A DNA stretch of 64,000 nucleotides from Pseudomonadota bacterium (GTDB lineage Bacteria; Pseudomonadota; Gammaproteobacteria; Burkholderiales; Sulfuriferulaceae), in the NCBI GenBank assembly GCA_021801025.1, contig JAJYYK010000001.1, forward strand, positions 186,001-250,000. The letters run 5' to 3'. Of this stretch, positions 27,526 to 36,330 are shown piece by piece; the first letter of the stretch is position 1, and each line of letters begins with the position of its first letter. Below the pieces are notes generated by a model. That model was not told the origin of the DNA. It searched no databases and saw only the letters and a program-made list of their open reading frames with translations. Both the position numbers and the translations under genes were made by a program.

Positions 27526-27723
27526 TTGCTCTCCTCCAAGAGTTATCGATATATTGTATAGTGGAGATTATTTTTATTGTCCACCCCGTGTCATTTTACG
27601 CGCGAAGTGCATATCTTATGCGCGAATTTTGTATCAATTCACGGCATGTTCATGCGGCAGGCCGGTTCGTCAGGCCACAGACAAGTTGGGGGGCGTGATG
27701 ATTTATCGCGCTGGAAGGCCAGA

Positions 27724-28428
27724 TTACTCCTCAATATCACGTTCTATTTCGTCAATTTTGGTGTGACGGATGTCTTTACCCTTGACCATGTACACCACAT
27801 ACTCAGAAATATTGCACGCATGGTCCCCCATGCGCTCTATCGATTTAGCCACGAACATAATGTCGATAAACGTTTTGATGGTGCGAGGATCTTCCATCAT
27901 GTAAGTAATGAGGTTGCGTAACTCAAGATTGTATTCTTCATCCACGGCACGGTCTTTGCGGGCAATCAGGGCCGTATCGTGGACATCCAGGCGAGCAAAG
28001 CCATCCAGTGCGCGGTGCAGCATATCCAGCACGATCTCGCTCATGAATCTGATTTGGTTAAAGCGGGGCTGAACAATCCGCCCTGCCTCGTGAATTTTGC
28101 GCACCATACGCGCCACTTTGGCGGCTTCGTCGCCGATGCGCTCCAGGTCGGTGATGGTTTTAATGGCAGTAATGACCATACGCAAGTCGGAAGCGGTGGG
28201 CTGGCGACGGGCGATAATTTGCGCGCACGCTTCATCGATTTCGACTTCCATTGCGTTGACCAGGTGGTCCTGGGCGACGGTATTATCTGCCAGCTCGAGG
28301 TCGGCATTGAGCAAAGCTTCCATCGCCTGACTGATTTGCTGCTCGACCAGACCGCCCATGCTAAGCACGCGTGAGCGCATGTGCTCGAGATCGGCATCAA
28401 ATTGTTTGTAGGTATGTTCCTGTGGCAT
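27724..28428 (-). CDS. phoU: Phosphate-transport regulator PhoU
   Basis: 234 residues from ATG 28428, which has GAGGAG 9 nt upstream; the ATG at 28437 abuts that site and is less likely. Two three-helix PhoU bundles with the metal-binding E/D..RI motifs: LERIGDEAAKVARM and SIERMGDHACNISEY. PhoU links the Pst transporter to PhoR and lowers Pho regulon expression when phosphate is plentiful. No pst or phoBR genes lie beside it. Confidence 0.96.
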   Translation of the reverse strand: MPQEHTYKQFDADLEHMRSRVLSMGGLVEQQISQAMEALLNADLELADNTVAQDHLVNAMEVEIDEACAQIIARRQPTASDLRMVITAIKTITDLERIGDEAAKVARMVRKIHEAGRIVQPRFNQIRFMSEIVLDMLHRALDGFARLDVHDTALIARKDRAVDEEYNLELRNLITYMMEDPRTIKTFIDIMFVAKSIERMGDHACNISEYVVYMVKGKDIRHTKIDEIERDIEE

Positions 28429-28512
28429 GTGCAGCATCTCCTCGTAGATATGTGAAAGTATAGTGGTTTTTTTACGGGTAAATGTGACAGTTTTGTGATT
28501 AATGAACAGAAA

Positions 28513-28965
28513 TTAATTGGTAAATGGGATACGGATAACCTCATTGTCCACTTTTAGCGTCATCAACCAATGGTGTCCACCCATCATGCAGGCAGGCAAG
28601 ATCACTGTTGCTTGCCATTTTTCTCCCGCTAGCGGTTGCAAGCGGTAGCGGTTTTCGCCCATATCCATATCCGGCATGGTAAATTGGGCAGTCAGCGAGT
28701 GTGCCCCCGGCACGGTCGCCCAGAGTTTAAACGAATGTAAAGCCGAAGGCTGGCCATTGAATTCAATGACCAGTTGTCGCCGGTCAGGCAAAGTGTATTG
28801 GCAGGCATGTTGTTGCGGCATACACGCCGTCTGAGTGGGTGGGGTGCTCTCCGCATGTGCTGACACGCTGAGCGCTGCACTTAAATAGAAGCCCATCAGC
28901 CACTTGTTGCAATGGGTATTGTGCAATGCAAGATGGGTAAATTGAAATATATCAAATGATTTCAT
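28513..28965 (-). CDS. Exported protein with a Met/Cys/His-rich domain
   Basis: 150 residues from ATG 28965, which overlaps the Nudix-ThiE stop as ATGA. A signal sequence ends near SVSAHA at about residue 38. The mature part holds two cysteines early (TACMPQQHACQ), then FTMPDMDMGENRYRL and LPACMMGGHHWLM, a Met/His/Cys cluster reminiscent of YtkA/FixH-like or copper-handling periplasmic proteins. This is a resemblance, not a firm family call. It probably acts in the periplasm. Confidence 0.65.
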   Translation of the reverse strand: MKSFDIFQFTHLALHNTHCNKWLMGFYLSAALSVSAHAESTPPTQTACMPQQHACQYTLPDRRQLVIEFNGQPSALHSFKLWATVPGAHSLTAQFTMPDMDMGENRYRLQPLAGEKWQATVILPACMMGGHHWLMTLKVDNEVIRIPFTN

Positions 28966-29897
28966 GACCAAATTCCTCGTAATAAAGCGATGCCGTGAGC
29001 ACCGCGTTCGCGTGCGGGCGTCAGCAGAGATTGTGTCATGCCGCCCAGAGCGTAAACAGGTAAACTGCATCCTCGCACAAGTTCTGCAAATCCTTCCCAT
29101 CCCAGTACCGCCACACCAGGATGGCTGGCCGTAGGTAAAACGGGCGACAACAGCGCATAATCGCAACCCAGTTGTTCAGCTTGATCTAATTCAGGCTTAT
29201 TGTGACATGATGCGCCAACCAGACGAAAATCAGGACGCGTTGCTGTATCGGCCAATTGTTTGGCGGTTAAATGAATGCCGTCAGCCCGGGTGCGCTGGGC
29301 CAGATTCACATCCTGATTAATGACCACTTGCGCGCCATGCTGGTGAGCGCGTGCAATGACGGTTTCAGCATAGTGCTGCGTTAATCCGGCTTCCCTGAGT
29401 TGAATCAGTTTTAGGCCAGCCAGCAGGGCAGCATCCAGTTTTTCCAGAAAACCGGCAGGGTCATTCTCAATATGGGTAATCCCTATTATCGGAGGTAAAC
29501 ACAGCGCACGTAACAAAGGTAAATTGGCGGGTAACAAGGGCATCACATTCACCGCGTCAGGGTGTTGCCAGGAGAGCATTTGTCCTTCGCGAGGCATTGG
29601 ATCGCCTTGCCATGTATCGATTAAAAAACAATTTAAACCAATGCGTGCGGTTGGATAATTGTGCGTCAGTGTTAACCATGGCGTGGCGTGCGTGACCTGT
29701 ATCCCCAGTTCTTCTTCCAGTTCTCGCGTTAACGCTTGTCTGCTGGTTTCTCCGGCTTCTATTTTCCCGCCCGGAAACTCCCAGTAACCAGACCAAGGCT
29801 TGCCGACTGGGCGACTGGCCAGCAAAATCGCGCCATCAGGGCGGTACAAAATACCAGCGGAAACAGCAATGACAGGAAGTGATGTTGGTTGATTCAT
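28962..29897 (-). CDS. Nudix hydrolase fused to a ThiE-like domain
   Basis: 311 residues from ATG 29897. The N-terminal MutT domain has the Nudix box GGKIEAGETSRQALTRELEE. The C-terminal half (from about residue 140) is a TIM barrel of the thiamine-phosphate synthase family (LIQLREAGL, then GADGIHLT-like TRADGIHL, LVGASCHN, YALLSPVL, YALGGM). This fusion is known in beta- and gammaproteobacteria. The Nudix half removes 8-oxo-dGTP, and the ThiE-like half is of uncertain role. Overlaps the exported protein gene by 4 nt. Confidence 0.92.
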   Translation of the reverse strand: MNQPTSLPVIAVSAGILYRPDGAILLASRPVGKPWSGYWEFPGGKIEAGETSRQALTRELEEELGIQVTHATPWLTLTHNYPTARIGLNCFLIDTWQGDPMPREGQMLSWQHPDAVNVMPLLPANLPLLRALCLPPIIGITHIENDPAGFLEKLDAALLAGLKLIQLREAGLTQHYAETVIARAHQHGAQVVINQDVNLAQRTRADGIHLTAKQLADTATRPDFRLVGASCHNKPELDQAEQLGCDYALLSPVLPTASHPGVAVLGWEGFAELVRGCSLPVYALGGMTQSLLTPARERGAHGIALLRGIWS

Positions 29898-30139
29898 GGT
29901 TACGTAAAGGTTTATGGTAGAATTTAAAGACCTGATTGTCGTAAAACAAGAAAGTGATGACCGTTGAATTGTACAACGATGGCGAACATGTGTGTTCAAT
30001 GCTCAGGGGCATTTGAGAATTAAACCCGGGTAATCTGCCAGGAGCCTGTGGGAGTGCGGGCGGTTAATTAAAGAAAGCACTGCGACCCGCGTGGATTTTT
30101 TAAATTTGAAAGATTGATTTCACCTTGAGAGGCAACAGG

Positions 30140-31321
30140 ATGAGTACTAAATCCTCTGTGACAGACCATGAGTACGAATTAAAAGACGGCGTCTCGATCA
30201 TTTCAACCACCGACCTCAGAGGCCGGATTACTTATGTGAACGCTGCTTTTATAGAAGCCAGCGGCTATTCCGAGGACGAGCTTATCGGTAAGCCACATAA
30301 CATGGTACGTCATCCAGACATGCCGCAAGAGGCATTTGCGGATCTCTGGGAAACGCTGGGTGAAGGTCAGGCTTGGACCGGCATGGTTAAAAATCGCCGC
30401 AAAAATGGTGATTATTATTGGGTGCTTGCCAATGTCACTCCCTTGCGCAAAACCCTTCCTACAAAGGGATATCTTTCGGTACGGAATAAACCCTCGCGAG
30501 CGCAGATTGCTGAGGCGGAACGCCTGTACCAGCAAATAAATTCTGGGCATGCCGCTCATTTGATTATTCGGCATGGCAAGGTGATACGGCGTGGTTGGCC
30601 TGGTATCCTGATCGTTCTCAGGCGCATTCCCATCGGTATCAGGATTATGTTGACGGCCAGCTTTGCTGCCATACTGATGGCGGCCCTGGGCATTCTTGGC
30701 TGGTGGGAAACTGCTTCGCAGCCACAGTTGGTGGGCGTGCCCGGCTGGTTACCCCTATCGCTTGCTGTCGCAGGCGGTATAGGTGGTTTGTTGCTGCTGC
30801 TATTTGGTTATTTTATCTCCAGCACGATCTTGAAACCTATTGACCGTGCGCTTGAAGTTGCGCATGCCATTGCCTGGGGAAATTTGTCTACCGAGTTTGA
30901 GATAAATGCTTCAGATGAGACAGGGCAGCTTCTGAGCGCACTCAATCAAATGAAAACCAATCTGGTCGCGGTGATGTCAGAGGTGGGCTCTCATGTGCAC
31001 AGCATTAATACAGAAGCGAAGAGTATTGCTGAGCTTTCTTCACGGATCCAGTCTGGCACTACGCAGTTGGGACAGGCGGCCGAGAATATGGAAAAACTGA
31101 CCAATATCGTCAGAGCTCATGCCGAGCACAATAACGCGATGAATCAATCTGTCGCATCAACAAGCCCGCTTAACATCAAGGACAAATCGGAAAACATTGG
31201 CGAAATCGTTCAACAACTCGCCATCATGGAGGAGCAGATGTTGACTGCAACTTTGGCGCTGCAACAGGAGGTTGGTAATTTGGGGCAAGCCGTCCACGTA
31301 TTCAAGCTGGATGATATCTAA
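30140..31321 (+). CDS. Aer-like PAS-HAMP receptor without a signalling tip
   Basis: 393 residues. The N-terminal PAS domain (1-115) has the Aer signature NMVRHPDMP and NGDYYWVLANV. Two membrane segments lie at about 160-195 and 200-225, then HAMP (LKPIDRALEVAHAIAWGNLS). The methyl-accepting helices start, then break off: the highly conserved hairpin tip that binds CheA/CheW (ALNAAIEAARAGE) is absent, and only about 40 residues of C-terminal helix follow. Length is about 120 residues below Aer. It probably cannot signal to chemotaxis kinases in the usual way. A GAGAGGC-like site precedes ATG 30140. Confidence 0.85.
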   Translation: MSTKSSVTDHEYELKDGVSIISTTDLRGRITYVNAAFIEASGYSEDELIGKPHNMVRHPDMPQEAFADLWETLGEGQAWTGMVKNRRKNGDYYWVLANVTPLRKTLPTKGYLSVRNKPSRAQIAEAERLYQQINSGHAAHLIIRHGKVIRRGWPGILIVLRRIPIGIRIMLTASFAAILMAALGILGWWETASQPQLVGVPGWLPLSLAVAGGIGGLLLLLFGYFISSTILKPIDRALEVAHAIAWGNLSTEFEINASDETGQLLSALNQMKTNLVAVMSEVGSHVHSINTEAKSIAELSSRIQSGTTQLGQAAENMEKLTNIVRAHAEHNNAMNQSVASTSPLNIKDKSENIGEIVQQLAIMEEQMLTATLALQQEVGNLGQAVHVFKLDDI

Positions 31322-31339
31322 TCAGAATAATTCATAACT

Positions 31340-31360
31340 AACCGGTATATGCGGTTTTAT
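31340..31360 (+). terminator. Weak terminator after the Aer-like gene
   Basis: A short stem AACCG/CGGTT with a 7-nt loop, then TTTAT, 18 nt after the stop codon. Weak but in the right place. Confidence 0.4.
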
Positions 31361-31375
31361 TCGTGAGCTGCAGCA

Positions 31376-31408
31376 CCCCTCTTCCCGTCTTTCTGCAGGG
31401 AAGAGGGG
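31376..31408. terminator. Strong hairpin between convergent aer-like and gor
   Basis: CCCCTCTTCCC at 31376-31386 pairs perfectly with GGGAAGAGGGG at 31398-31408 (11 bp, 11-nt loop). It lies 6 nt beyond the gor stop on the minus strand and after the Aer-like gene on the plus strand. No U-run follows directly, so it may act as a Rho-dependent or stabilising element. Confidence 0.5.
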
Positions 31409-31413
31409 ACATG

Positions 31414-32760
31414 TCATCGCATGGTGACAAATTCTTCTGCCCCGGTGGGATGTATCGCCACCGTTTCATCAAAATCGCGTTTCGTCGCACCCATTTTAAT
31501 CGCTACCGCAAAACCTTGCAGCATTTCATCGGCGCCATCACCAATCACATGCAAGCCCACTATCTTTTCGTCTACGCCCACTGTAATCAGTTTCATGGCG
31601 GTTTTGGCCGGATGTGCAGTAAAGGCATCCACCATGGGTACAAAGCGAGTCTGATAAATTTTAATTTCATCCCCATGAAGTTCACGCGCCTGTTTTTCAG
31701 TTAAACCTACCGTTCCGATGGGTGGATGGGTAAACACCACTGTGGGAATGTTGTTGTAATCCAGATGTCGCGCTGACATGCCGCCGAAGAGCCGGTCGGC
31801 CAATCGCCGGCCGGCGCCAATCGCCACGGGTGTTAATGCCGGGCGCGGTGTAATGTCACCGATGGCGTAGATGTGTGGTACCGTAGTATTCTGAAATTCG
31901 TCTGTGGGCACATAGCCGCGCGAATCAGTTGCGATTCCTGCTGCCGCCAGGTTGAGAGGCTGGGTATGGGGTTCGCGTCCGATGGCCCAGATGACGCAGT
32001 CAAGTCCGGCAAGCGGTGCGCCCTGCTCAAAACTCAAAGTTAAGGTGCCATTCTCTTTGTGCAGTGCAGATGCGTGGCAATGGGTGAGGATATCAATTCC
32101 CGCATCAGCCATGTTTTCCATCAAACTTTCCCGTAACATGATATCGAAGCTATCCAGTACATGCTCGCGGCGCAATAATAAAGACACTTCGCTGCCCAGG
32201 GCATTGAGCACGCCTGCAAATTCCACTGCAATGTAGCCTGCACCCACGACTGCCACACGTCGCGGCTGGGTTTCCAAATCGAAAAATCCATCCGACGTAA
32301 TACCCAATTCGGCCCCTGGAATTTGTGGCGCGCTTGGGCGGCCGCCTGTGGCAATCACAATATGATTCGCTGTATAGTGTTCGCCATCGACCACCACCGT
32401 GTGAGCATCCACAAACACCGCATGCCCCCGGATGACTTCTACCCGGTTATCGGCCAAACCGACACCATAGCGTTGATTCAGCCGCAGGATATATGCATCA
32501 CGTGCCTGTTTCAGCTCCGGCCATTGAAATGCATGTTCACCCAGCTGAATGCCGTAGCCAGCAGCGCGTTCTAGCGCGTGGTGAACAGTTGCGGCATTCC
32601 ACATGATTTTTTTCGGTACACAGCCCACATTGACGCAGGTTCCGCCCAAACGGCCACTTTCAATGACGGCGCATTTTGCACCATAACGCGCAGCGCGATT
32701 CACTGTGGCAATGCCGCCACTGCCGCCACCAATGGCCAATAAATCATAATGCTTGCTCAT
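31414..32760 (-). CDS. gor: Glutathione reductase
   Basis: 448 residues. FAD motif GGGSGG near residue 11, redox disulfide [13 protein letters not shown] near residue 41, NADPH-binding [11 protein letters not shown], and the C-terminal HPTGAEEF carrying the catalytic His-Glu. The sequence [10 protein letters not shown] and the C-terminal HPT are characteristic of glutathione rather than lipoamide reductase. It regenerates reduced glutathione, which would feed the peroxiredoxin-glutaredoxin encoded immediately upstream. Confidence 0.95.
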   Translation of the reverse strand: MSKHYDLLAIGGGSGGIATVNRAARYGAKCAVIESGRLGGTCVNVGCVPKKIMWNAATVHHALERAAGYGIQLGEHAFQWPELKQARDAYILRLNQRYGVGLADNRVEVIRGHAVFVDAHTVVVDGEHYTANHIVIATGGRPSAPQIPGAELGITSDGFFDLETQPRRVAVVGAGYIAVEFAGVLNALGSEVSLLLRREHVLDSFDIMLRESLMENMADAGIDILTHCHASALHKENGTLTLSFEQGAPLAGLDCVIWAIGREPHTQPLNLAAAGIATDSRGYVPTDEFQNTTVPHIYAIGDITPRPALTPVAIGAGRRLADRLFGGMSARHLDYNNIPTVVFTHPPIGTVGLTEKQARELHGDEIKIYQTRFVPMVDAFTAHPAKTAMKLITVGVDEKIVGLHVIGDGADEMLQGFAVAIKMGATKRDFDETVAIHPTGAEEFVTMR

Positions 32761-32775
32761 GATGTCACTCCCTTA

Positions 32776-32870
32776 GGGCTCGTTAATAAATAGCAGTAAC
32801 ATACGTTGCTGCGTATTCGGGATGGATGCAAGGCGAGAGGCGCAGCGAATGGTTATTCATTAACGAGCCC
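32776..32870. mobile_element. MITE-like element with 3-bp target duplication
   Basis: A 95-bp stretch bounded by perfect 12-bp inverted ends GGGCTCGTTAAT / ATTAACGAGCCC; with two mismatches the similarity runs to about 19 bp. TTA flanks it on both sides (32773-32775 and 32871-32873), as a target duplication would. There is no coding frame. Ends beginning GGG and a TTA-type duplication suggest a derivative of an IS5-family transposon, which is inference. It sits between gor and the peroxiredoxin gene. Confidence 0.8.
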
Positions 32871-32904
32871 TTAACCAATAAACAGCCAGCAGCTGTTTTG
32901 AGCA

Positions 32905-33654
32905 TTATGCCTGAGTAATACCAAAGTAACGTTCCAAATCATCCCTGCCGCCGATGTGTTTGCCGCCGATAAAGATTTGCGGTACGGTGGAGCGACCAGT
33001 GGTGGCACGCAAGGTGTGGGATGAAATGCCTGTACCCTGTCCAGTTTTAATCTCTTCATACTGAATACCGCGCTCATTCAGAATTTCTTTGGCACGAATA
33101 CAGTGTGGACAACCTTCACGGGTGAATATGGTCACGAACTCAGGTTCTTTGGCATTGGGATTGATATAGTGCAACATGGTGTCCGCATCGGATACGACGA
33201 ACGGATCGCCCGGCAAATCCGGCTCGGCAAATACCTTTTCAATCACCCCGTTCTTCACCAGCATGGAATAACGCCATGAACGCGGTCCGAAACCAAGGTC
33301 CGACTTGTCCACTAGAAAGCCCATTGCTTTGGTAAATTCGCCATTGCCATCCGGAATAAAGCGCAGATTTACTGCATTTTGATCTTTTGCCCACGCGTCC
33401 ATGACAAATGCATCATTCACTGAGATACACACGATCTCATCAACGCCATTTTCTTTAAATGTTGGCGCCAATTCGTTGTAGCGTGGCACATGGCTGGATG
33501 AGCAGGTGGGCGTGTAAGCGCCGGGAAGCGAGAACACCACAATCGTTTTACCCTTAAAAATGTCGTCGGTGCTGATGGATTTCCATTGGCTGCCCTCGCG
33601 CGTTTTGAAGGTGACATTGGGTACGCGTTGACCCTCACGGTTTTCGAATTGCAT
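32905..33654 (-). CDS. Peroxiredoxin-glutaredoxin fusion
   Basis: 249 residues. The N-terminal Prx5-type peroxiredoxin carries the peroxidatic cysteine in PGAYTPTCSSSHVP. The C-terminal glutaredoxin domain (from about residue 170) has FTREGCPHCIRAK, then TVPQIFIGG. The glutaredoxin half reduces the peroxiredoxin using glutathione, so the protein removes hydrogen peroxide and organic peroxides in the cytosol. Placing it beside gor makes a complete NADPH-glutathione-peroxide chain. Two steps are separated by a MITE-like insertion that may interrupt a former operon. Confidence 0.95.
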   Translation of the reverse strand: MQFENREGQRVPNVTFKTREGSQWKSISTDDIFKGKTIVVFSLPGAYTPTCSSSHVPRYNELAPTFKENGVDEIVCISVNDAFVMDAWAKDQNAVNLRFIPDGNGEFTKAMGFLVDKSDLGFGPRSWRYSMLVKNGVIEKVFAEPDLPGDPFVVSDADTMLHYINPNAKEPEFVTIFTREGCPHCIRAKEILNERGIQYEEIKTGQGTGISSHTLRATTGRSTVPQIFIGGKHIGGRDDLERYFGITQA

Positions 33655-33775
33655 GTTTAAACTCCTTTAATATGGTGGGATGGATGTGTCGTTTGCCACA
33701 GCCATGCGCCATCATAGAAGCAGATGATCAATAAATCCAATTGAATTATTTTAATTAATCGATAGTGATTTACTA

Positions 33776-35128
33776 TTAAACACTGAGGCGGCCCGGTTTG
33801 GAAAAGTAATTGTTGTGCGCCAACGCATGATACAGCGGCGGGGTGAATATGGCGGAGATACGTGAGGCCACCAGTGCAGAGGCCATCATTGGGATGACCA
33901 TATTGCTGCCATTGGTCATTTCCAGCACGATGACAAATGAGGTAATAGGTGATTGCGTGACCGCAGACAGATACCCGGTCATGCACAAGGCAATCAGTGC
34001 AGGCAGCGGTGCCCAGACGAAAATCGTATGTACCCATTGCGCCAGGCCTGCGCCGATGGACAGGGAAGGGGAAAACAGGCCGCCCGGTATACCCGCCATA
34101 TAGCTGATTACCAGACTTGCCCATTTGGTGAGCGGGTAGGTTTGGCTCAAGGTTTGCGTGCCATCAAGCAAGGCGCGCGCCTGATCATAACCGCTGCCCC
34201 AGGTGGCATTACTGGTTACTGTGCCTAAGGTGGCAATTGCCAGACCGATGACCAAGGCATAGCGCAGTGGAGAGTTCATCCGCCAGGCTTGCAATATTTT
34301 TGGCATCCACACTGTCCGGTTTAACAATGTCCAATTGAATGCGGCGCCCAGCAAACCGCTTAAAATAGCAGCGACAATGACGGGTTGGACAAAGGCAAGA
34401 TGAAAGCTCTGCGGGACATTCAGTTGACCGAAATACAGGTAATCGCCCGCCAGTGCCAGTGAAGTCAAACCCGAAAATATCACGGTAATAATGACTGTAC
34501 TGTTAAGGTTACTGTTGAAATCACGGGCAAGTTCTTCAATGGCAAAGATAATGCCTGCCAAAGGCGTATTAAATGCGGCCGAAAGTCCGGCAGCGGCACC
34601 GGCCAGCAACAATTGTCGTTCAAGTTGCGGTGTGCGGTGCGGATAGAATCGTTGCAATTCATTCATAATGGCCGCGCCAAGGTGTACGGTAGGGCCTTCG
34701 CGACCGATGGTTAATCCGCCCAACAGGCCAATCAGTGACACCATGATCTTCCCCACGATCACACGGAAACCAAATAGACGTGAGATGAGTGCTCTGTCTT
34801 GCGGTGCCTGCAAGGCCGCAATGACTTGAGGAATGCCGCTGCCTTCACTGCCCCCAAACCACTTTCGTGTCAGGGACACTGCCAATATCGTCAGGGCAGG
34901 TGTGATCACAAAAGCCAACCAGGGTCGCCCCGCAATGGCACGAATGAACATCTGATAGGCATCTGTACTCCAGCGCGCATACCATACTGCAACCAGCCCC
35001 ACTACTACTGCACCGCTCCAGGGTAAGAGGTATTGAAGTAACAGGCGGCGAAAGCGGGCTTTGAGCAGGCGTTGGCGTCTGCCCTGAGATGTTTTGCGCA
35101 ACAAGATTTTGCTATGTGTTGTTAGCAT
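33776..35128 (-). CDS. ClC-type H+/Cl- antiporter
   Basis: 450 residues from ATG 35128; the longer frame adds 43 unlikely residues. Ten or more membrane helices. Selectivity motifs: GSGIP, GREGP with the gating glutamate, GGLFSP, and a tyrosine near the end (TPPLYHALA). FAIEELARDF carries the internal proton glutamate found in ClC-ec1, so coupled exchange rather than a channel is expected. Members help acid resistance and charge balance. Three perfect hairpins lie upstream between it and the Pal-like gene. Confidence 0.93.
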   Translation of the reverse strand: MLTTHSKILLRKTSQGRRQRLLKARFRRLLLQYLLPWSGAVVVGLVAVWYARWSTDAYQMFIRAIAGRPWLAFVITPALTILAVSLTRKWFGGSEGSGIPQVIAALQAPQDRALISRLFGFRVIVGKIMVSLIGLLGGLTIGREGPTVHLGAAIMNELQRFYPHRTPQLERQLLLAGAAAGLSAAFNTPLAGIIFAIEELARDFNSNLNSTVIITVIFSGLTSLALAGDYLYFGQLNVPQSFHLAFVQPVIVAAILSGLLGAAFNWTLLNRTVWMPKILQAWRMNSPLRYALVIGLAIATLGTVTSNATWGSGYDQARALLDGTQTLSQTYPLTKWASLVISYMAGIPGGLFSPSLSIGAGLAQWVHTIFVWAPLPALIALCMTGYLSAVTQSPITSFVIVLEMTNGSNMVIPMMASALVASRISAIFTPPLYHALAHNNYFSKPGRLSV

Positions 35129-35229
35129 TGCAGGATTCCGGGAAAGTGTAGATTTTCTGATTTGTATAGATTTTTTGGAAATTCGAAAGATCTTTGCAGT
35201 AATCGTTGACAAAAGCGCACCGCAGTTTA

Positions 35230-35266
35230 TATCGGGAAGTGAGGCAATTTGCCTCACTTCCCGATA
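35230..35266. repeat. 18-bp perfect palindrome upstream of the ClC gene
   Basis: TATCGGGAAGTGAGGCAA, a single T, then its exact reverse complement: an 18-bp stem with almost no loop. Such a perfect structure can form a cruciform or a very stable RNA hairpin. No U-run follows in either direction. It lies about 100 nt before the ClC start. Confidence 0.7.
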
Positions 35267-35334
35267 GGCGCTTTATCATGAAATCAACGATATCCACTAT
35301 CAGCCGGTTCTCTCTGTGCCCGGCTAGTTGAGAT

Positions 35335-35356
35335 GCGCTGGTCGTGTCACCAGCGC
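35335..35356. terminator. Hairpin after the Pal-like gene
   Basis: GCGCTGGT and ACCAGCGC form an 8-bp stem with a 6-nt loop, 60 nt beyond the Pal-like stop on the minus strand. A second stem AGCCGG/CCGGCT lies near 35302. Together they probably end the transcript, although U-runs are missing. Confidence 0.45.
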
Positions 35357-35415
35357 AAGCTTAAGCCCAAGCAGCCCGCACATCAAACGTGCGACAGACT
35401 GATTATGCATGACGC

Positions 35416-35964
35416 TTACTCGCTTTGATACACAATATCGGTGCGACGGTTTTTAGCCCAAGCTGCCTCGTCATTGCCAGTCGCCACTGGTTTTTCTTTA
35501 CCATAGCTGATGGTGGACATTTGTGCATCCGGTACATTCAACAGGGTCAGAGATTTACGCACGGAGTCTGCGCGACGCTGACCCAAAGCCAGATTGTATT
35601 CTGCGCTGCCCCGATCATCCGTATTGCCTTGCAGCTGCACTTTAGCGCTGGTGTGGCTCACCAGATAAGCTGCATGCGCCTGTAGCATCGGTGTATATTC
35701 GCTCGTCACATTCGATTTGTTAAAAGCGAAATAAATACTGCGTTGTGCAAGAAGGCTATTGGGATCATTCAGTGGGTTCACTGCAACTGGCGCCTGGGCA
35801 TGAGCCCGTGCTTCAGCCGCAGCTGCCGCCGCAGCTTGATCAGCCGCCGCTTTTTCAGCCGCAGCACGTGCCGCATCGGCTTGCGCTGTGTCCACCTTGG
35901 CAGGGGTTGACGCGCAACCCGCCAACAGGCCCATTACAGCCAAACTCAGTAAAGTCTTTTTCAT
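35416..35964 (-). CDS. OmpA/Pal-like peptidoglycan-binding lipoprotein
   Basis: 182 residues. Signal peptide with lipobox LLAGC, then a low-complexity Ala/Lys/Gln-rich linker, then an OmpA_C domain (IYFAFNKSNV, GNTDDRGSAEYNLALGQRRA, KNRRTD). It would be anchored in the outer membrane and bind peptidoglycan. Length and linker match Pal, but tolA/tolB/ybgF are not adjacent, so it may be a second Pal-like copy and I give no symbol. Confidence 0.9.
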   Translation of the reverse strand: MKKTLLSLAVMGLLAGCASTPAKVDTAQADAARAAAEKAAADQAAAAAAAEARAHAQAPVAVNPLNDPNSLLAQRSIYFAFNKSNVTSEYTPMLQAHAAYLVSHTSAKVQLQGNTDDRGSAEYNLALGQRRADSVRKSLTLLNVPDAQMSTISYGKEKPVATGNDEAAWAKNRRTDIVYQSE

Positions 35965-36330
35965 TTCATCATTCCTTTTATATTAAAAAATTAACAACAA
36001 TTAATAACAATGTTTCGTTAACAAATCAGGATCGAGATTTTTAACCCACATTTACAATACACAACATATTGCCGTACAACAATATTTTCCACACTTGCCT
36101 CTGCATTGAACAAGCCTTCATGGCTTGTCGCCTACAGAAACCATTGTCAACTCACCGTGGCTATTCCCTGTCCTTTGGCAGGGCGCCATTTCCATTTGGC
36201 GCGAGACCAATCGACTCATCAGTCAACGTTGATCAATATTATTTGTATTTACGCACTGACTACGGACATCCTCACTGTATGAAATTATTCCTGCTGACGT
36301 TACATGAAAACATCCCAACCGCCTTAACAG
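35965..36330. other. Intergenic region without a supported gene
   Basis: About 365 bp. AT-rich near the Pal-like start (a promoter region with AACAATTAATAACAATG). A plus-strand frame at 36069-36356 has no ribosome site and no domain. I see nothing else. Confidence 0.4.

Noticed and set aside
33776-35257. Longer N-terminal start for the ClC gene
   Set aside because: The extra 43 residues are polar and do not fit the family; ATG 35128 gives the normal length.
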